The notes under the pieces: generated by a model
What the model was told of the DNA's origin: nothing
What the model saw: the letters and a program-made list of their open reading frames with translations, nothing else
Database searches by the model: none
Origin: Alphaproteobacteria bacterium
GTDB taxonomy: Bacteria > Pseudomonadota > Alphaproteobacteria > Micavibrionales > Micavibrionaceae
Assembly (NCBI GenBank): GCA_030432775.1
Contig: JAUILO010000107.1
Span: forward strand, 1-8,594
Length of the DNA: 8,594 bases
Direction: 5' to 3'
Program-made: the position numbers and the translations under genes
Part shown: in pieces, positions 1-6,073 of the stretch
How the letters are laid out: each line of letters begins with the position of its first letter
How positions within the stretch are numbered: position 1 is the stretch's first letter

Positions 1-30
1 AAAAAGCCGGGGACATATCCCGGCTTTTCT
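1..30. terminator. Bidirectional rho-independent terminator after mscS
   Basis: A perfect 10-bp stem is formed by 2-11 and 19-28 (AAAAGCCGGG with CCCGGCTTTT) around a 7-base loop. It is flanked by A5 on the left and a T-rich run on the right, so it can stop transcription from either direction. It lies about 45 bases past the mscS stop codon and is the natural end of that minus-strand transcript. It may also end a plus-strand gene lying left of the window. Confidence 0.85.
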
Positions 31-71
31 TAATTGGAAATAAATAGGCATTACTACCGGTTTAAATCTGC

Positions 72-911
72 CTAAGCGGCTTTTTTCTTGGTGACCACTG
101 CTGCGTTGTCAATAACGTGAACATCGCGCTGTGGGAAAGGAATTGAAATACCTTCTTTATCAAAGGTCGTTTTGATTGTTTCAATCAAAGCAAAGCGTGT
201 AGGCCAGTATTCTTCGCTTTTTACCCAAGGGCGCACTACAAAATTCACAGAGCTATCGCCAAGCTCAGCTACTGCAATTGTGTATTCCGGATCTTTCAAA
301 ACGCGGTCTTCTTTCTCAAGGATTTTCTCGAGTGATTTTTTGACTTTCTTCAGATCATCGCTGTAGCTAACGCCAATAACAAGGTCAATACGACGTGTTG
401 GCTTGGCTGAATAGTTGATGATATTACCGTCTGTGATTTGTGCGTTTGGCACGATTACCTGTTTATTATCTGGTGTTTTCATCATTGTGGTGAAGATCGA
501 AATTTCTTCAACAACACCTGATGTACCGCCAGCTTCGATGTAATCGCCGTTTTTGAATGGACGGAACAGAATGATCATGACGCCAGCAGCAAGATTTGAT
601 AGTGAACCTTGCAACGCAAGACCAATAGCAAGACCTGCAGCGGCTAGAATTGCAGCAAGTGAAGTTGTCTCAACACCAAGCTGGCTTAACGCGGCAATAA
701 CGATGACCGTCATTGCAAGTGCAAACATTATGTTTCCTGCAAAACCGACAAGGGTAGGGTCAATATTACCTTTAAGCATAAGTTTTTTAACAAAACCAAC
801 GAGGCGTTTTGCTACCCATTTACCGATAAAGAATATAGCAAGCGCCGCAACGACCTTCATGCCGTATAGGCTGATATAGCCAGAAATAGTATCAATTTGA
901 ATGTTATCCAT
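72..911 (-). CDS. mscS: Small-conductance mechanosensitive channel MscS
   Basis: This inner-membrane channel opens when membrane tension rises in hypo-osmotic shock and releases solutes; the family forms a homoheptamer. Numbered from the upstream ATG at 923, the protein has TM1 at about 17-38, TM2 at about 58-80 and the pore helix TM3 at about 87-120. TM3 carries the family core GLAIGLALQGSLSNLAAG. L98 and L102 align with the pore-seal leucines L105 and L109 of E. coli MscS, and G106 and G114 with its G113 and G121. The cytoplasmic beta domain follows (RPFKNGDYIE, VPNAQITDGNIINYS) and then the C-terminal alpha/beta domain. Length matches E. coli MscS (286 aa). I prefer the second ATG at 911 (279 aa, MDNIQID) because GGAG lies 6 bases before it, whereas the ATG at 923 (283 aa) has no Shine-Dalgarno sequence. 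The gene is alone on its strand, with its own terminator. Confidence 0.96.
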   Translation of the reverse strand: MDNIQIDTISGYISLYGMKVVAALAIFFIGKWVAKRLVGFVKKLMLKGNIDPTLVGFAGNIMFALAMTVIVIAALSQLGVETTSLAAILAAAGLAIGLALQGSLSNLAAGVMIILFRPFKNGDYIEAGGTSGVVEEISIFTTMMKTPDNKQVIVPNAQITDGNIINYSAKPTRRIDLVIGVSYSDDLKKVKKSLEKILEKEDRVLKDPEYTIAVAELGDSSVNFVVRPWVKSEEYWPTRFALIETIKTTFDKEGISIPFPQRDVHVIDNAAVVTKKKAA

Positions 912-981
912 TTGTGTCTCCATAGTTAATTACAAGTAAGTCTTTGGTATATTTACCCTGCGAAATCAAGTTTTAGTTGCT

Positions 982-987
982 ATTATA
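982..987 (-). promoter_or_regulatory. Probable -10 box of mscS
   Basis: The minus strand reads TATAAT at 987-982, a perfect sigma-70 -10 hexamer, about 65-70 bases before the preferred mscS start. No good -35 is correctly spaced: AGCTTT sits at 17 bases, and TTGAAG is 21 bases away. The assignment therefore rests on the -10 and its position. Confidence 0.45.
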
Positions 988-1039
988 CGTTGGAAAATGG
1001 AAAAAAAGCTTCAAACTTCTAGTGTTATGTAAATAAAGT

Positions 1040-1069
1040 TTGACTAATACGGCCAAGGAGGAGTATATT
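1040..1069 (+). promoter_or_regulatory. Sigma-70-like promoter for the lipoprotein gene
   Basis: TTGACT at 1040-1045 and TATATT at 1064-1069 are separated by 18 bases, each hexamer matching the consensus at 5 of 6 positions. The predicted start of transcription is near 1076. This gives a leader of about 130 bases before the ATG at 1205. It is the best-matching promoter I see in the window. Confidence 0.6.
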
Positions 1070-1091
1070 ACGGACATAATTTTTGAAGCAT

Positions 1092-1110
1092 AGCTCACAA
1101 GAATTGAGCT
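1092..1110 (+). repeat. Hairpin in the leader of the lipoprotein gene
   Basis: AGCTCA (1092-1097) and TGAGCT (1105-1110) form a perfect 6-bp stem around a 7-base loop. No T-run follows, so it is not a simple terminator. A second weak hairpin (GACT 1127-1130 with AGTC 1137-1140) follows. If the promoter at 1040-1069 is right, both are transcribed in the untranslated leader. Confidence 0.45.
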
Positions 1111-1204
1111 GGTAAAAAATAAAACGGACTTAACGTAGTCATAGAATGTTTGGCTAAGTTCCAGATTAAACAAGAATAAATAGAAGACGAAATAGGAGTG
1201 TGTA

Positions 1205-1588
1205 ATGAAATTAGATTTTAATAAAGGCCTCGCAGGATTTTTATGTGCAACAACACTGGCTGTATTTACATCCGGTTGTGCAACTATGGACCCACGTCAA
1301 GGCCGCAACATGGGGTATTCAACAGGCAGTATTCTACGCGATGTTGTACAAGGCGCCACGCGCGATCAGCGTAACACGCCACTTGGCGGCATCATTTATA
1401 ATTCATCAAGAAACCTTCCACGTCTAGGCGGTACAATTGGTGAAGTGGCTACAGAAAACCAAGGTCACGAAGATACAGATTACAACAGAACACGCCGTGT
1501 AGATAATACAACAGGTCGGGTTATTTACGACCAGACAACAACAACACAGCGCGGCCACAGACAAGGGCCATACCAGAATAATCCATAG
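1205..1588 (+). CDS. Small putative outer-envelope lipoprotein, function unknown
   Basis: The 127-residue protein starts with a basic N-terminus (MKLDFNK) and a hydrophobic stretch at about 8-22. The sequence TSGC then puts a likely lipidated cysteine at 25. The lipobox is imperfect because the -3 residue is Thr rather than Leu, so lipidation is probable, not certain. Ala at +2 would suit export to the outer membrane in proteobacteria. The mature part is short, polar and rich in Gly, Asn, Arg and Thr, with no domain I recognise and little predicted core, so it may be flexible. The start is well supported: AGGAG at 1194-1198 lies 6 bases before the ATG. The gene has its own promoter and terminator and so appears monocistronic. 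No function is assigned. Confidence 0.8.
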   Translation: MKLDFNKGLAGFLCATTLAVFTSGCATMDPRQGRNMGYSTGSILRDVVQGATRDQRNTPLGGIIYNSSRNLPRLGGTIGEVATENQGHEDTDYNRTRRVDNTTGRVIYDQTTTTQRGHRQGPYQNNP

Positions 1589-1614
1589 AACAAAGCTCCA
1601 TAGATCAATAAATG

Positions 1615-1641
1615 AACCAGACTTTTTAGTCTGGTTTTTTT
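1615..1641 (+). terminator. Rho-independent terminator of the lipoprotein gene
   Basis: A perfect 9-bp stem (AACCAGACT 1615-1623 with AGTCTGGTT 1628-1636) surrounds a TTTT loop and is followed by T5, 27 bases after the stop codon. Confidence 0.9.
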
Positions 1642-1737
1642 ATGTCTGTAAGATTGCTTGTAATCTAGGAGCAACAATTCTGGCTGGGGGCATTTCTAAG
1701 GAACCGCATATATTGCTGTATAAATTTGTGTTCATAG

Positions 1738-1768
1738 TTTACTATTTTTAAAATTTACGTGCTAAAAT
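1738..1768 (+). promoter_or_regulatory. Possible extended -10 promoter for the TerD-family gene
   Basis: TGCTAAAAT (1760-1768) is an extended -10 box, with a weak TTTACT at 1738-1743 in the -35 region (19-base spacer). Transcription would start near 1775, leaving a very short leader ahead of the AGGGAG ribosome-binding site at 1777-1782. The rest of 1642-1737 shows nothing I can name. Confidence 0.35.
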
Positions 1769-1791
1769 AGAGCATTAGGGAGATTTTCATT

Positions 1792-2472
1792 TTGCTGAAT
1801 AAGGGCGAGAGCAAGATACTTGAAGTCACAGAAAAAGCTAGGCATCGCGTTGTTGCTGGCATGAGCTGGGATCCGGTAGAGCCTACCGGAACCGAGGCAA
1901 CATCACAGTTCTTTTCCAGTGTGAGAGAAGCGTTGAATGGTGATTTTGTGCGTTTTCGCGCCAATTGGGGGCGTTTATTCCGCAAATTCGATGATACGGA
2001 TCGCGAAGTTAAGGATCCCAATTACGATATTGATCTATATTGTTATGCTTATGGCGAGGATGGCGAATTTATAGCGCTTGTTGATCCAACTGCATGGAAT
2101 GCCATTGACGAAGAAGGCGCATTTTACCATAGTGGCGATAGCGGCACGGGTTATAGCAAACATGATGATGAACAAATTCATCTCGAGCTGAAAACCTCCA
2201 AAGGGCATTACCATCATTTTATATTTGTTGCCGAAAGTGATGAGTTGCATAAATTTGGCAAAGTGGCACAGGCACGTTTTCGCGTTACAGATTGTATGAG
2301 CGGATCCGAGTTTTTAAATATCAATTTATCCGGTAAAGAAGCACAGGGACATTACGCATATGTTTTTTGCCATATCTATTTGAATGGCGAGAAGTGGCAT
2401 ATTCGCTATTTGGGTGATTTTTGTGATAAGCCAGAGGATTGGTCGGAATATCTGACCAAAAAATACCTATAA
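1792..2472 (+). CDS. TerD-family stress-response protein with an internal insertion
   Basis: TerD-family proteins are calcium-binding, cytoplasmic stress proteins linked to tellurite and other resistances; their exact biochemistry is unclear. Family landmarks appear in order in this 226-residue protein: an N-terminal LNKGESKIL like the family's LxKGxNVxL, GMSWDP (23-28), DIDLYCYAYGEDG (79-91) where the family has DLDAS, HSGDSGTG..HDDEQI (113-129), FIFVAE (143-148), FGKVAQARFRVTD (155-167) and WHIRYLGDF (202-210). Two acidic positions of the calcium-loop pattern are changed: DLDAS reads DLYC and GDGDDE reads SKHDDE. About 50 residues separate GMSWDP from DIDLYC, where simple TerD proteins have about 10. 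The TTG start is supported by AGGGAG 9 bases upstream and by the homologous N-terminus; the first ATG (1861) would remove it. I see no other ter genes nearby, so the substrate or stress is not indicated. Confidence 0.85.
   Translation: MLNKGESKILEVTEKARHRVVAGMSWDPVEPTGTEATSQFFSSVREALNGDFVRFRANWGRLFRKFDDTDREVKDPNYDIDLYCYAYGEDGEFIALVDPTAWNAIDEEGAFYHSGDSGTGYSKHDDEQIHLELKTSKGHYHHFIFVAESDELHKFGKVAQARFRVTDCMSGSEFLNINLSGKEAQGHYAYVFCHIYLNGEKWHIRYLGDFCDKPEDWSEYLTKKYL
1872..1890 (+). repeat. Perfect hairpin inside the start of the TerD-family gene
   Basis: TCCGGTAG (1872-1879) and CTACCGGA (1883-1890) form an 8-bp, GC-rich stem with a 3-base loop, about 80 bases into the coding region. It may simply reflect the codons for DPVEPTG. 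Confidence 0.4.
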
Positions 2473-2548
2473 GCCATTGTTAATATTATATCTAAAAGAT
2501 TTTTTATTTCTCGGATTTTTAACAATTTTGAAAAAATATCTCTCCTGA

Positions 2549-2571
2549 GTGATCCATTTCGGCTGGGTCAC
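2549..2571 (+). repeat. Inverted repeat upstream of the hsp20 leader
   Basis: GTGATCC (2549-2555) pairs with GGGTCAC (2565-2571) over 7 bp with one G-U pair and a 9-base loop. It lies just before the more certain leader hairpins. It could be the first hairpin of a longer thermometer leader, or a DNA operator in the promoter region, depending on where transcription starts. A CTTATAT at 2579-2585 fits the alphaproteobacterial heat-shock -10 pattern, but no matching CTTG -35 is correctly spaced, so I leave the promoter open. Confidence 0.35.
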
Positions 2572-2584
2572 GTATACACTTATA

Positions 2585-2670
2585 TGAAACACTATGAGTG
2601 CTCATTTGAGGCTCGGTTGTGTTTTACATTCTTGTACATACATCTTGCTTATTGAAAGGAGATTACAATG
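2585..2670 (+). promoter_or_regulatory. ROSE-like RNA thermometer in the hsp20 leader
   Basis: Two hairpins can be drawn by hand. The first pairs UGAAACAC (2585-2592) with GUGUUUUA (2619-2626), then GAG (2596-2598) with CUC (2612-2614) and CUC (2601-2603) with GAG (2608-2610), ending in an AUUU loop. The second pairs AUCUU-G-CUU (2642-2650) with AAGGAGAU (2656-2663), leaving G2647 bulged, with one G-U pair and a 5-base AUUGA loop. It is extended by UUGUA (2632-2636) with UACAA (2664-2668), which takes in the A of the start codon. The whole Shine-Dalgarno sequence is thus paired. The UUGCU at 2645-2649 opposite AGGA matches the U(U/C)GCU hallmark of ROSE elements, which repress Hsp20 translation at low temperature and melt on heating. 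Rfam-level homology was not tested. Confidence 0.72.
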
Positions 2671-3153
2671 GCTAATGTACTAACCATGACTACACCCCTA
2701 ATGCGTCAAACAGTCGGATTTGACAGGTTTAACGATCTTTTTGAATCGCTACGTCAGGACAAGGCGGACGCATTTGATAACTATCCCCCTTATAATATTG
2801 AAAAACTGGGTAGCGACGATTACCGCGTTGTTATGGCCGTTGCCGGTTTTAGTGAAAGCGATCTTGATATAGTACTGGAAAACGGTGAATTGACCGTCAC
2901 AGGTAAGGTACATCCTTCCGAGGCTTCAGATGCAGATATCACGCAAACACAGTTCCTGCATCGTGGCATAGCAACGCGCGCATTCAAGCGCACATTCAGG
3001 CTTGCTGACCATATCGAAGTGGTTGAAGCGGCCATAAAGGACGGATTATTGACGATTAACCTAAAACACGAAGTTCCGGAGGAGAAAAAGCCTCGCACTA
3101 TTCGCATTCTGGACGCTTCAAAGTTGATTGGTGGTAAGAAAGGTAAAAAGTAA
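2668..3153 (+). CDS. Small heat shock protein, Hsp20/IbpA family
   Basis: This ATP-independent cytoplasmic chaperone binds unfolding proteins and holds them for the DnaK and ClpB systems. It is 161 residues long, slightly longer than E. coli IbpA and IbpB. The alpha-crystallin domain starts at YPPYNIE (39-45) and runs to about 135. It contains the IbpA-like segments VVMAVAGFSESDLDI (54-68), LHRGIATRAFKRTFRLAD (97-114) and the signature AAIKDGLLTINL (121-132). The C-terminal I-X-I anchoring motif is I145-R146-I147 in PRTIRI, followed by a lysine-rich tail. The short N-terminal arm (FDRFNDLFESL) is typical for oligomer formation. The ATG has a strong AAGGAGA site (2656-2662), which the leader can fold into a hairpin. 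Translation is therefore probably controlled by temperature. The gene is monocistronic, with its own terminator. Confidence 0.95.
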   Translation: MANVLTMTTPLMRQTVGFDRFNDLFESLRQDKADAFDNYPPYNIEKLGSDDYRVVMAVAGFSESDLDIVLENGELTVTGKVHPSEASDADITQTQFLHRGIATRAFKRTFRLADHIEVVEAAIKDGLLTINLKHEVPEEKKPRTIRILDASKLIGGKKGKK

Positions 3154-3180
3154 CCGCAATAGCTTTTTGCCTACACATGG

Positions 3181-3208
3181 AAATCGGCCATTAATTTGGC
3201 CGATTTTT
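3181..3208 (+). terminator. Rho-independent terminator of hsp20
   Basis: A perfect 10-bp stem (AAATCGGCCA 3181-3190 with TGGCCGATTT 3197-3206) surrounds a 6-base loop and ends in T5. It lies 27 bases after the hsp20 stop. Converging transcription of the minus-strand gene ending at 3240 also reaches it, but the T-run on that side is only three bases. Confidence 0.88.
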
Positions 3209-3239
3209 CATTGTTTAGGGTCATTGATATTTACTATTC

Positions 3240-3932
3240 TTAACGCTTTAGGTGTGCATGATTACTAGGCGCATATCCCATAACTTCATCACTTGTTTGA
3301 ACGCGCGCTTCATAAACACCATACCCTGTCCAAAAACCTGATTTTCTCGGGTAATCCTGAACTGTTACTTCTTCAGGTACGCCTTGTGTAAGCTCGACAA
3401 ATGCGTGGAGATCTGTGTTTGGAATTGTAATTTTTACAATGCTTTCTCCGGATTGCAGTGCTTCGTTCAGGCCTGTATCTTGAAGCGATACAGGAACAAC
3501 GATATAGCCATGGCGGGGAAGGTAGTCATCATCTTTGAGGCGCTCTGTCATTGCGTAATCGCGGATATCATCAAGATCTGCGGGTGCCTGATCGTTATGA
3601 ATGACGGCAAAGCCGACTTTGTTTTCTTTATAGCCGCTCTCAATTGTTGATTCTGCATCATCAGTAACCATAATATATGAAGTGCCATAGGTTGGCACAT
3701 CTCCATAGCCTTTATCATATTCAAAGACATAGTATATACCTGTACAATCTTTGAACTGTGTATATACATTGCGTCCGGCTTCTTCGAGATCTTCTGCAAA
3801 TGTTGCTTTTTCAACCAAAGCTCCGCGTACGTTTTCTGGAATATTGTCACGGCTGTCTTCGCCGATACCTGCGACAAGAAATGCCGCACCTAATGTTACG
3901 ACTGCTGCCGCTGTAGCTAAGTATTTATTCAT
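3240..3932 (-). CDS. Exported protein of unknown function
   Basis: I do not recognise this protein. The preferred start is the ATG at 3932 (230 aa), because AAGGG lies 8 bases upstream. A GTG three codons earlier (3941) has no usable Shine-Dalgarno spacing. The N-terminus (MNKYLATAAAVVTLGAAFLVAG) reads as a signal peptide or a single membrane anchor, so the rest should lie in the periplasm. The mature part is acidic and aromatic-rich, with a single cysteine (position 66 counted from the GTG). It looks like a globular alternation of strands and helices (for example TYGTSYIMVTDD, HGYIVVPVSL, SIVKITIPN). No catalytic motif, repeat or lipobox is evident. It lies downstream of the L,D-transpeptidase on the same strand but behind a terminator and its own promoter, so it is probably a separate unit. 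Confidence 0.75.
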   Translation of the reverse strand: MNKYLATAAAVVTLGAAFLVAGIGEDSRDNIPENVRGALVEKATFAEDLEEAGRNVYTQFKDCTGIYYVFEYDKGYGDVPTYGTSYIMVTDDAESTIESGYKENKVGFAVIHNDQAPADLDDIRDYAMTERLKDDDYLPRHGYIVVPVSLQDTGLNEALQSGESIVKITIPNTDLHAFVELTQGVPEEVTVQDYPRKSGFWTGYGVYEARVQTSDEVMGYAPSNHAHLKR

Positions 3933-3998
3933 ATTACACACCCTTATTATTTACTCTCAATTTTCTGTTTGTTTCAATATTATGAAAAATGATGATCT

Positions 3999-4028
3999 GT
4001 TATAGCATATGGCAGAGTGTAAATGCAA
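3999..4028 (-). promoter_or_regulatory. Extended -10 promoter for the exported protein gene
   Basis: On the minus strand TTGCAT (4028-4023) and TATAAC (4004-3999) are 18 bases apart. The -10 is preceded by TGC, giving the extended form TGCTATAAC. Transcription would start near 3992, about 60 bases before the preferred ATG. Confidence 0.5.
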
Positions 4029-4072
4029 GTTTTTCATAACAAGGGGGGTTCCCTAAATACCTCTAAAAAGGC

Positions 4073-4094
4073 GATGTTAAAAGAGATGTTAAAA
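4073..4094. repeat. Short direct repeat next to the transpeptidase terminator
   Basis: GATGTTAAAA occurs at 4073-4082 and again at 4085-4094, a period of 12 bases. The second copy runs into the terminator stem. It is probably a chance or slippage product; no function is implied. Confidence 0.5.
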
Positions 4095-4115
4095 ATTTGC
4101 TGAAATCAGCAAATT
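4091..4115 (-). terminator. Rho-independent terminator of the L,D-transpeptidase gene
   Basis: A perfect 9-bp stem (4094-4102 with 4107-4115) has a 4-base loop. Read on the minus strand, it ends in T5 (complement of 4091-4095). It lies about 100 bases past the transpeptidase stop and separates that gene from the exported protein gene. Bases 4116-4213 hold nothing else I can name. Confidence 0.75.
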
Positions 4116-4213
4116 GAACACACGCTTTCTCGCAAGGATTAAATGGTTTCTTGGTTCAAATAGCTTTCTGGGATGAATGGCTGATCTTTTCGGCATAGCC
4201 AGAGGCACAAAAC

Positions 4214-5974
4214 CTAGCGTATAGCGGTCGGAATTTGATCTTCGGATATATCGGCAAGTTCGTTCAACTGGCGCTCGGGAAGTTTATAAGCCTGGTGTTG
4301 TGCCATGGATCTTAGTAGTTTTTGATCCTTCTTGTATACATCTGGTCCGTAAACAAGTTCACCTTTTTCATTCTGCCAGATTGTCTGGTAAACGATATAG
4401 ACAGGGAAGGGACGGTCAATTGAGATATCTGTCATCTCTCCTTCTTCTAGAATGTTTGTCGTCTTGGCTTTTGACCAATCTCTTTTGCTGGATAATACAA
4501 AATCCGCAACAACATCTGGCTGTGACAAGCGTATGCACCCAGAGCTTAATGTGCGGTCTTCTCTGGCGAATAATTCCTTATGGTTTGTATCATGAAGGTA
4601 AATATCATGCTTGTTCTGCATCAGCACACGAAATCGTCCTAATGCGTTGTGTTCACCTGGCGACTGAACCATGCGAATTGTATTCATTTCACGCCAGCTC
4701 ATTGTGTTCCAATTAATGGATTGCGGGTCAAGTTTCTCGGCATTTCGGCCATAACCACTCCAAAGGTGAATGTCCTTTTGCTCCATGGCTGTGGCATCTT
4801 GACGCAGTTTTGGCAGCATATCTTCCATCTTTAATTTAAGCGGTACCGTCCATGTCGGGTTAAGACGCACACCGGTCACTTCGGTTTTGAAAATACGAGT
4901 CTGACGATGCGGCAAACCAACGACTACGGGCATCATATGCTGAACTTTGCCGCCATCAACCGCCCAAAGCATCTGTGATGGAATGTTCACAAGTATATAG
5001 CGATCACTTAGGTCGCGATCCATGCCACGGACACGCTCCATATTGGCAATGATTTGCTCCATTTTGTCTTTATTGCTGCGGTTAAGCATAGAAAGGGTTT
5101 TCGGTCCGATAACCCCGTCAGCCAGAAGATTGTGGTGTTCTTGGTATGCTTTAACGGCTGCTTCTAGGTTTGTATCGTATTTGCGCTCGGCTGTACCGGG
5201 GGGAAGGGAGGTCCCCATAATTTTGCGTAAGCCAACAACATCGTTACTTTGCATGCCCGGTTCAAACAAATTACGGTTGAACTTTAATGGCAATAAATAA
5301 TCATAGTTGTTCTGATTGGAAGAGAGCTTGACCAACTCGGTACGGAGTGCTGTGTAAAAATCACCGCGCGGCTCTAATTGCTTCAATAAACCAGCGGGGT
5401 CTTTTGTGTATGATAGGCTGGTTAGTATGCTCAAAGGTGTTTGTGCCTGACGCAGAATGTTATCATCACCGATATGTGGGCCTGATGCTTCGCGCTTACC
5501 GGACATATCGCTGCCATATTGGGCGATACCGTCAGACATCAACAGCTCCAGTTCGATTTTATCTTTAATCGATGGGTTTGGCTCATTTATAAGCTGTTTC
5601 AGGCGAGATGTATGATAATTTTCGGGATTAAGACCATGCGTCCATGATTGCTCTAAAAGCGCATGCAAGGATTGTAGTTTGTCCTGAACCGGAACATCTA
5701 TCTGTGTTTGGTTCCATTGCAGCGCGCCTTGGTTGTTTTCGTAAAACTGTTTTAAGGCTTGCGGGTTAAGAAGACTTTCTTCGGTCAATGATGTTTCATC
5801 GATCATCTCTGCTGTTATGGACTTTAAATATAGTCTGTTATTTAGTAGTTTATCAAAGATACCTGTATCCGAAGAGCCTTGCTGATATGAAAATGCAGGC
5901 TGTGTTATAGCGATAGAGCCCCATAATGTAAGGCCGAAAATAACATGTTTGGTATTGATGAATTGTAAGATCAT
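4214..5974 (-). CDS. Murein L,D-transpeptidase, YcbB/LdtD type
   Basis: Enzymes of this type act in the periplasm, forming 3-3 cross-links between peptidoglycan stems, independently of classical penicillin-binding proteins. The protein has 586 residues (E. coli LdtD has 615). An N-terminal signal segment lies at about 8-29 (ending QPAFS). A helical scaffold region follows at about 60-225, including SDGIAQYGSDMSGKREA. Next come a peptidoglycan-binding domain of the PF01471 type at about 240-298 (VVGLRKIMGTS ... AVKAYQEHHNLLADGVIGPKTLSMLN) and the YkuD catalytic domain at about 325-500. The catalytic motif is complete: H461 in YLHDTNHKELF and C480 in LSSGCIRLSQPD, close to E. coli LdtD. A C-terminal tail of about 80 residues follows. 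The ATG start fits the signal peptide, although only a weak AGAG lies upstream. The gene is divergent from mscL across a 99-base gap and has its own terminator. Confidence 0.93.
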   Translation of the reverse strand: MILQFINTKHVIFGLTLWGSIAITQPAFSYQQGSSDTGIFDKLLNNRLYLKSITAEMIDETSLTEESLLNPQALKQFYENNQGALQWNQTQIDVPVQDKLQSLHALLEQSWTHGLNPENYHTSRLKQLINEPNPSIKDKIELELLMSDGIAQYGSDMSGKREASGPHIGDDNILRQAQTPLSILTSLSYTKDPAGLLKQLEPRGDFYTALRTELVKLSSNQNNYDYLLPLKFNRNLFEPGMQSNDVVGLRKIMGTSLPPGTAERKYDTNLEAAVKAYQEHHNLLADGVIGPKTLSMLNRSNKDKMEQIIANMERVRGMDRDLSDRYILVNIPSQMLWAVDGGKVQHMMPVVVGLPHRQTRIFKTEVTGVRLNPTWTVPLKLKMEDMLPKLRQDATAMEQKDIHLWSGYGRNAEKLDPQSINWNTMSWREMNTIRMVQSPGEHNALGRFRVLMQNKHDIYLHDTNHKELFAREDRTLSSGCIRLSQPDVVADFVLSSKRDWSKAKTTNILEEGEMTDISIDRPFPVYIVYQTIWQNEKGELVYGPDVYKKDQKLLRSMAQHQAYKLPERQLNELADISEDQIPTAIR

Positions 5975-6073
5975 GGGACGCTCTGGTGAAATTAATTGGT
6001 TATTTTAATTCGTTATTATTTCAATCCATTGTGTCCTTAAAGGGTTAAGAACTGGTTTAAGAAAGAGTGATAA

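Noticed and set aside
973..1173. 66-residue reading frame on the minus strand in the mscS-lipoprotein gap
   Set aside because: It has no ribosome-binding site that I can see and a low-complexity, AT-driven composition. It overlaps the likely promoters of both neighbours.
2541..2546. TCTCCT as a long-range anti-Shine-Dalgarno sequence for hsp20
   Set aside because: It pairs only 6 bases over more than 110 bases and cannot be extended. The local UUGCU hairpin explains the site far better.
2527..2559. E. coli-type heat-shock promoter (TTTGAAA with ATCCATTT) upstream of hsp20
   Set aside because: The spacer is about 18 bases, too long for this pattern, and both boxes deviate from the consensus.
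2820..3107. 95-residue reading frame opposite the hsp20 gene
   Set aside because: It is a shadow of the clearly homologous Hsp20 coding frame, with no start signal.
4300..5568. Several plus-strand reading frames of 61-138 residues opposite the L,D-transpeptidase gene
   Set aside because: They lie wholly inside a well-supported minus-strand gene, have Cys- and Leu-rich random composition and lack ribosome-binding sites.
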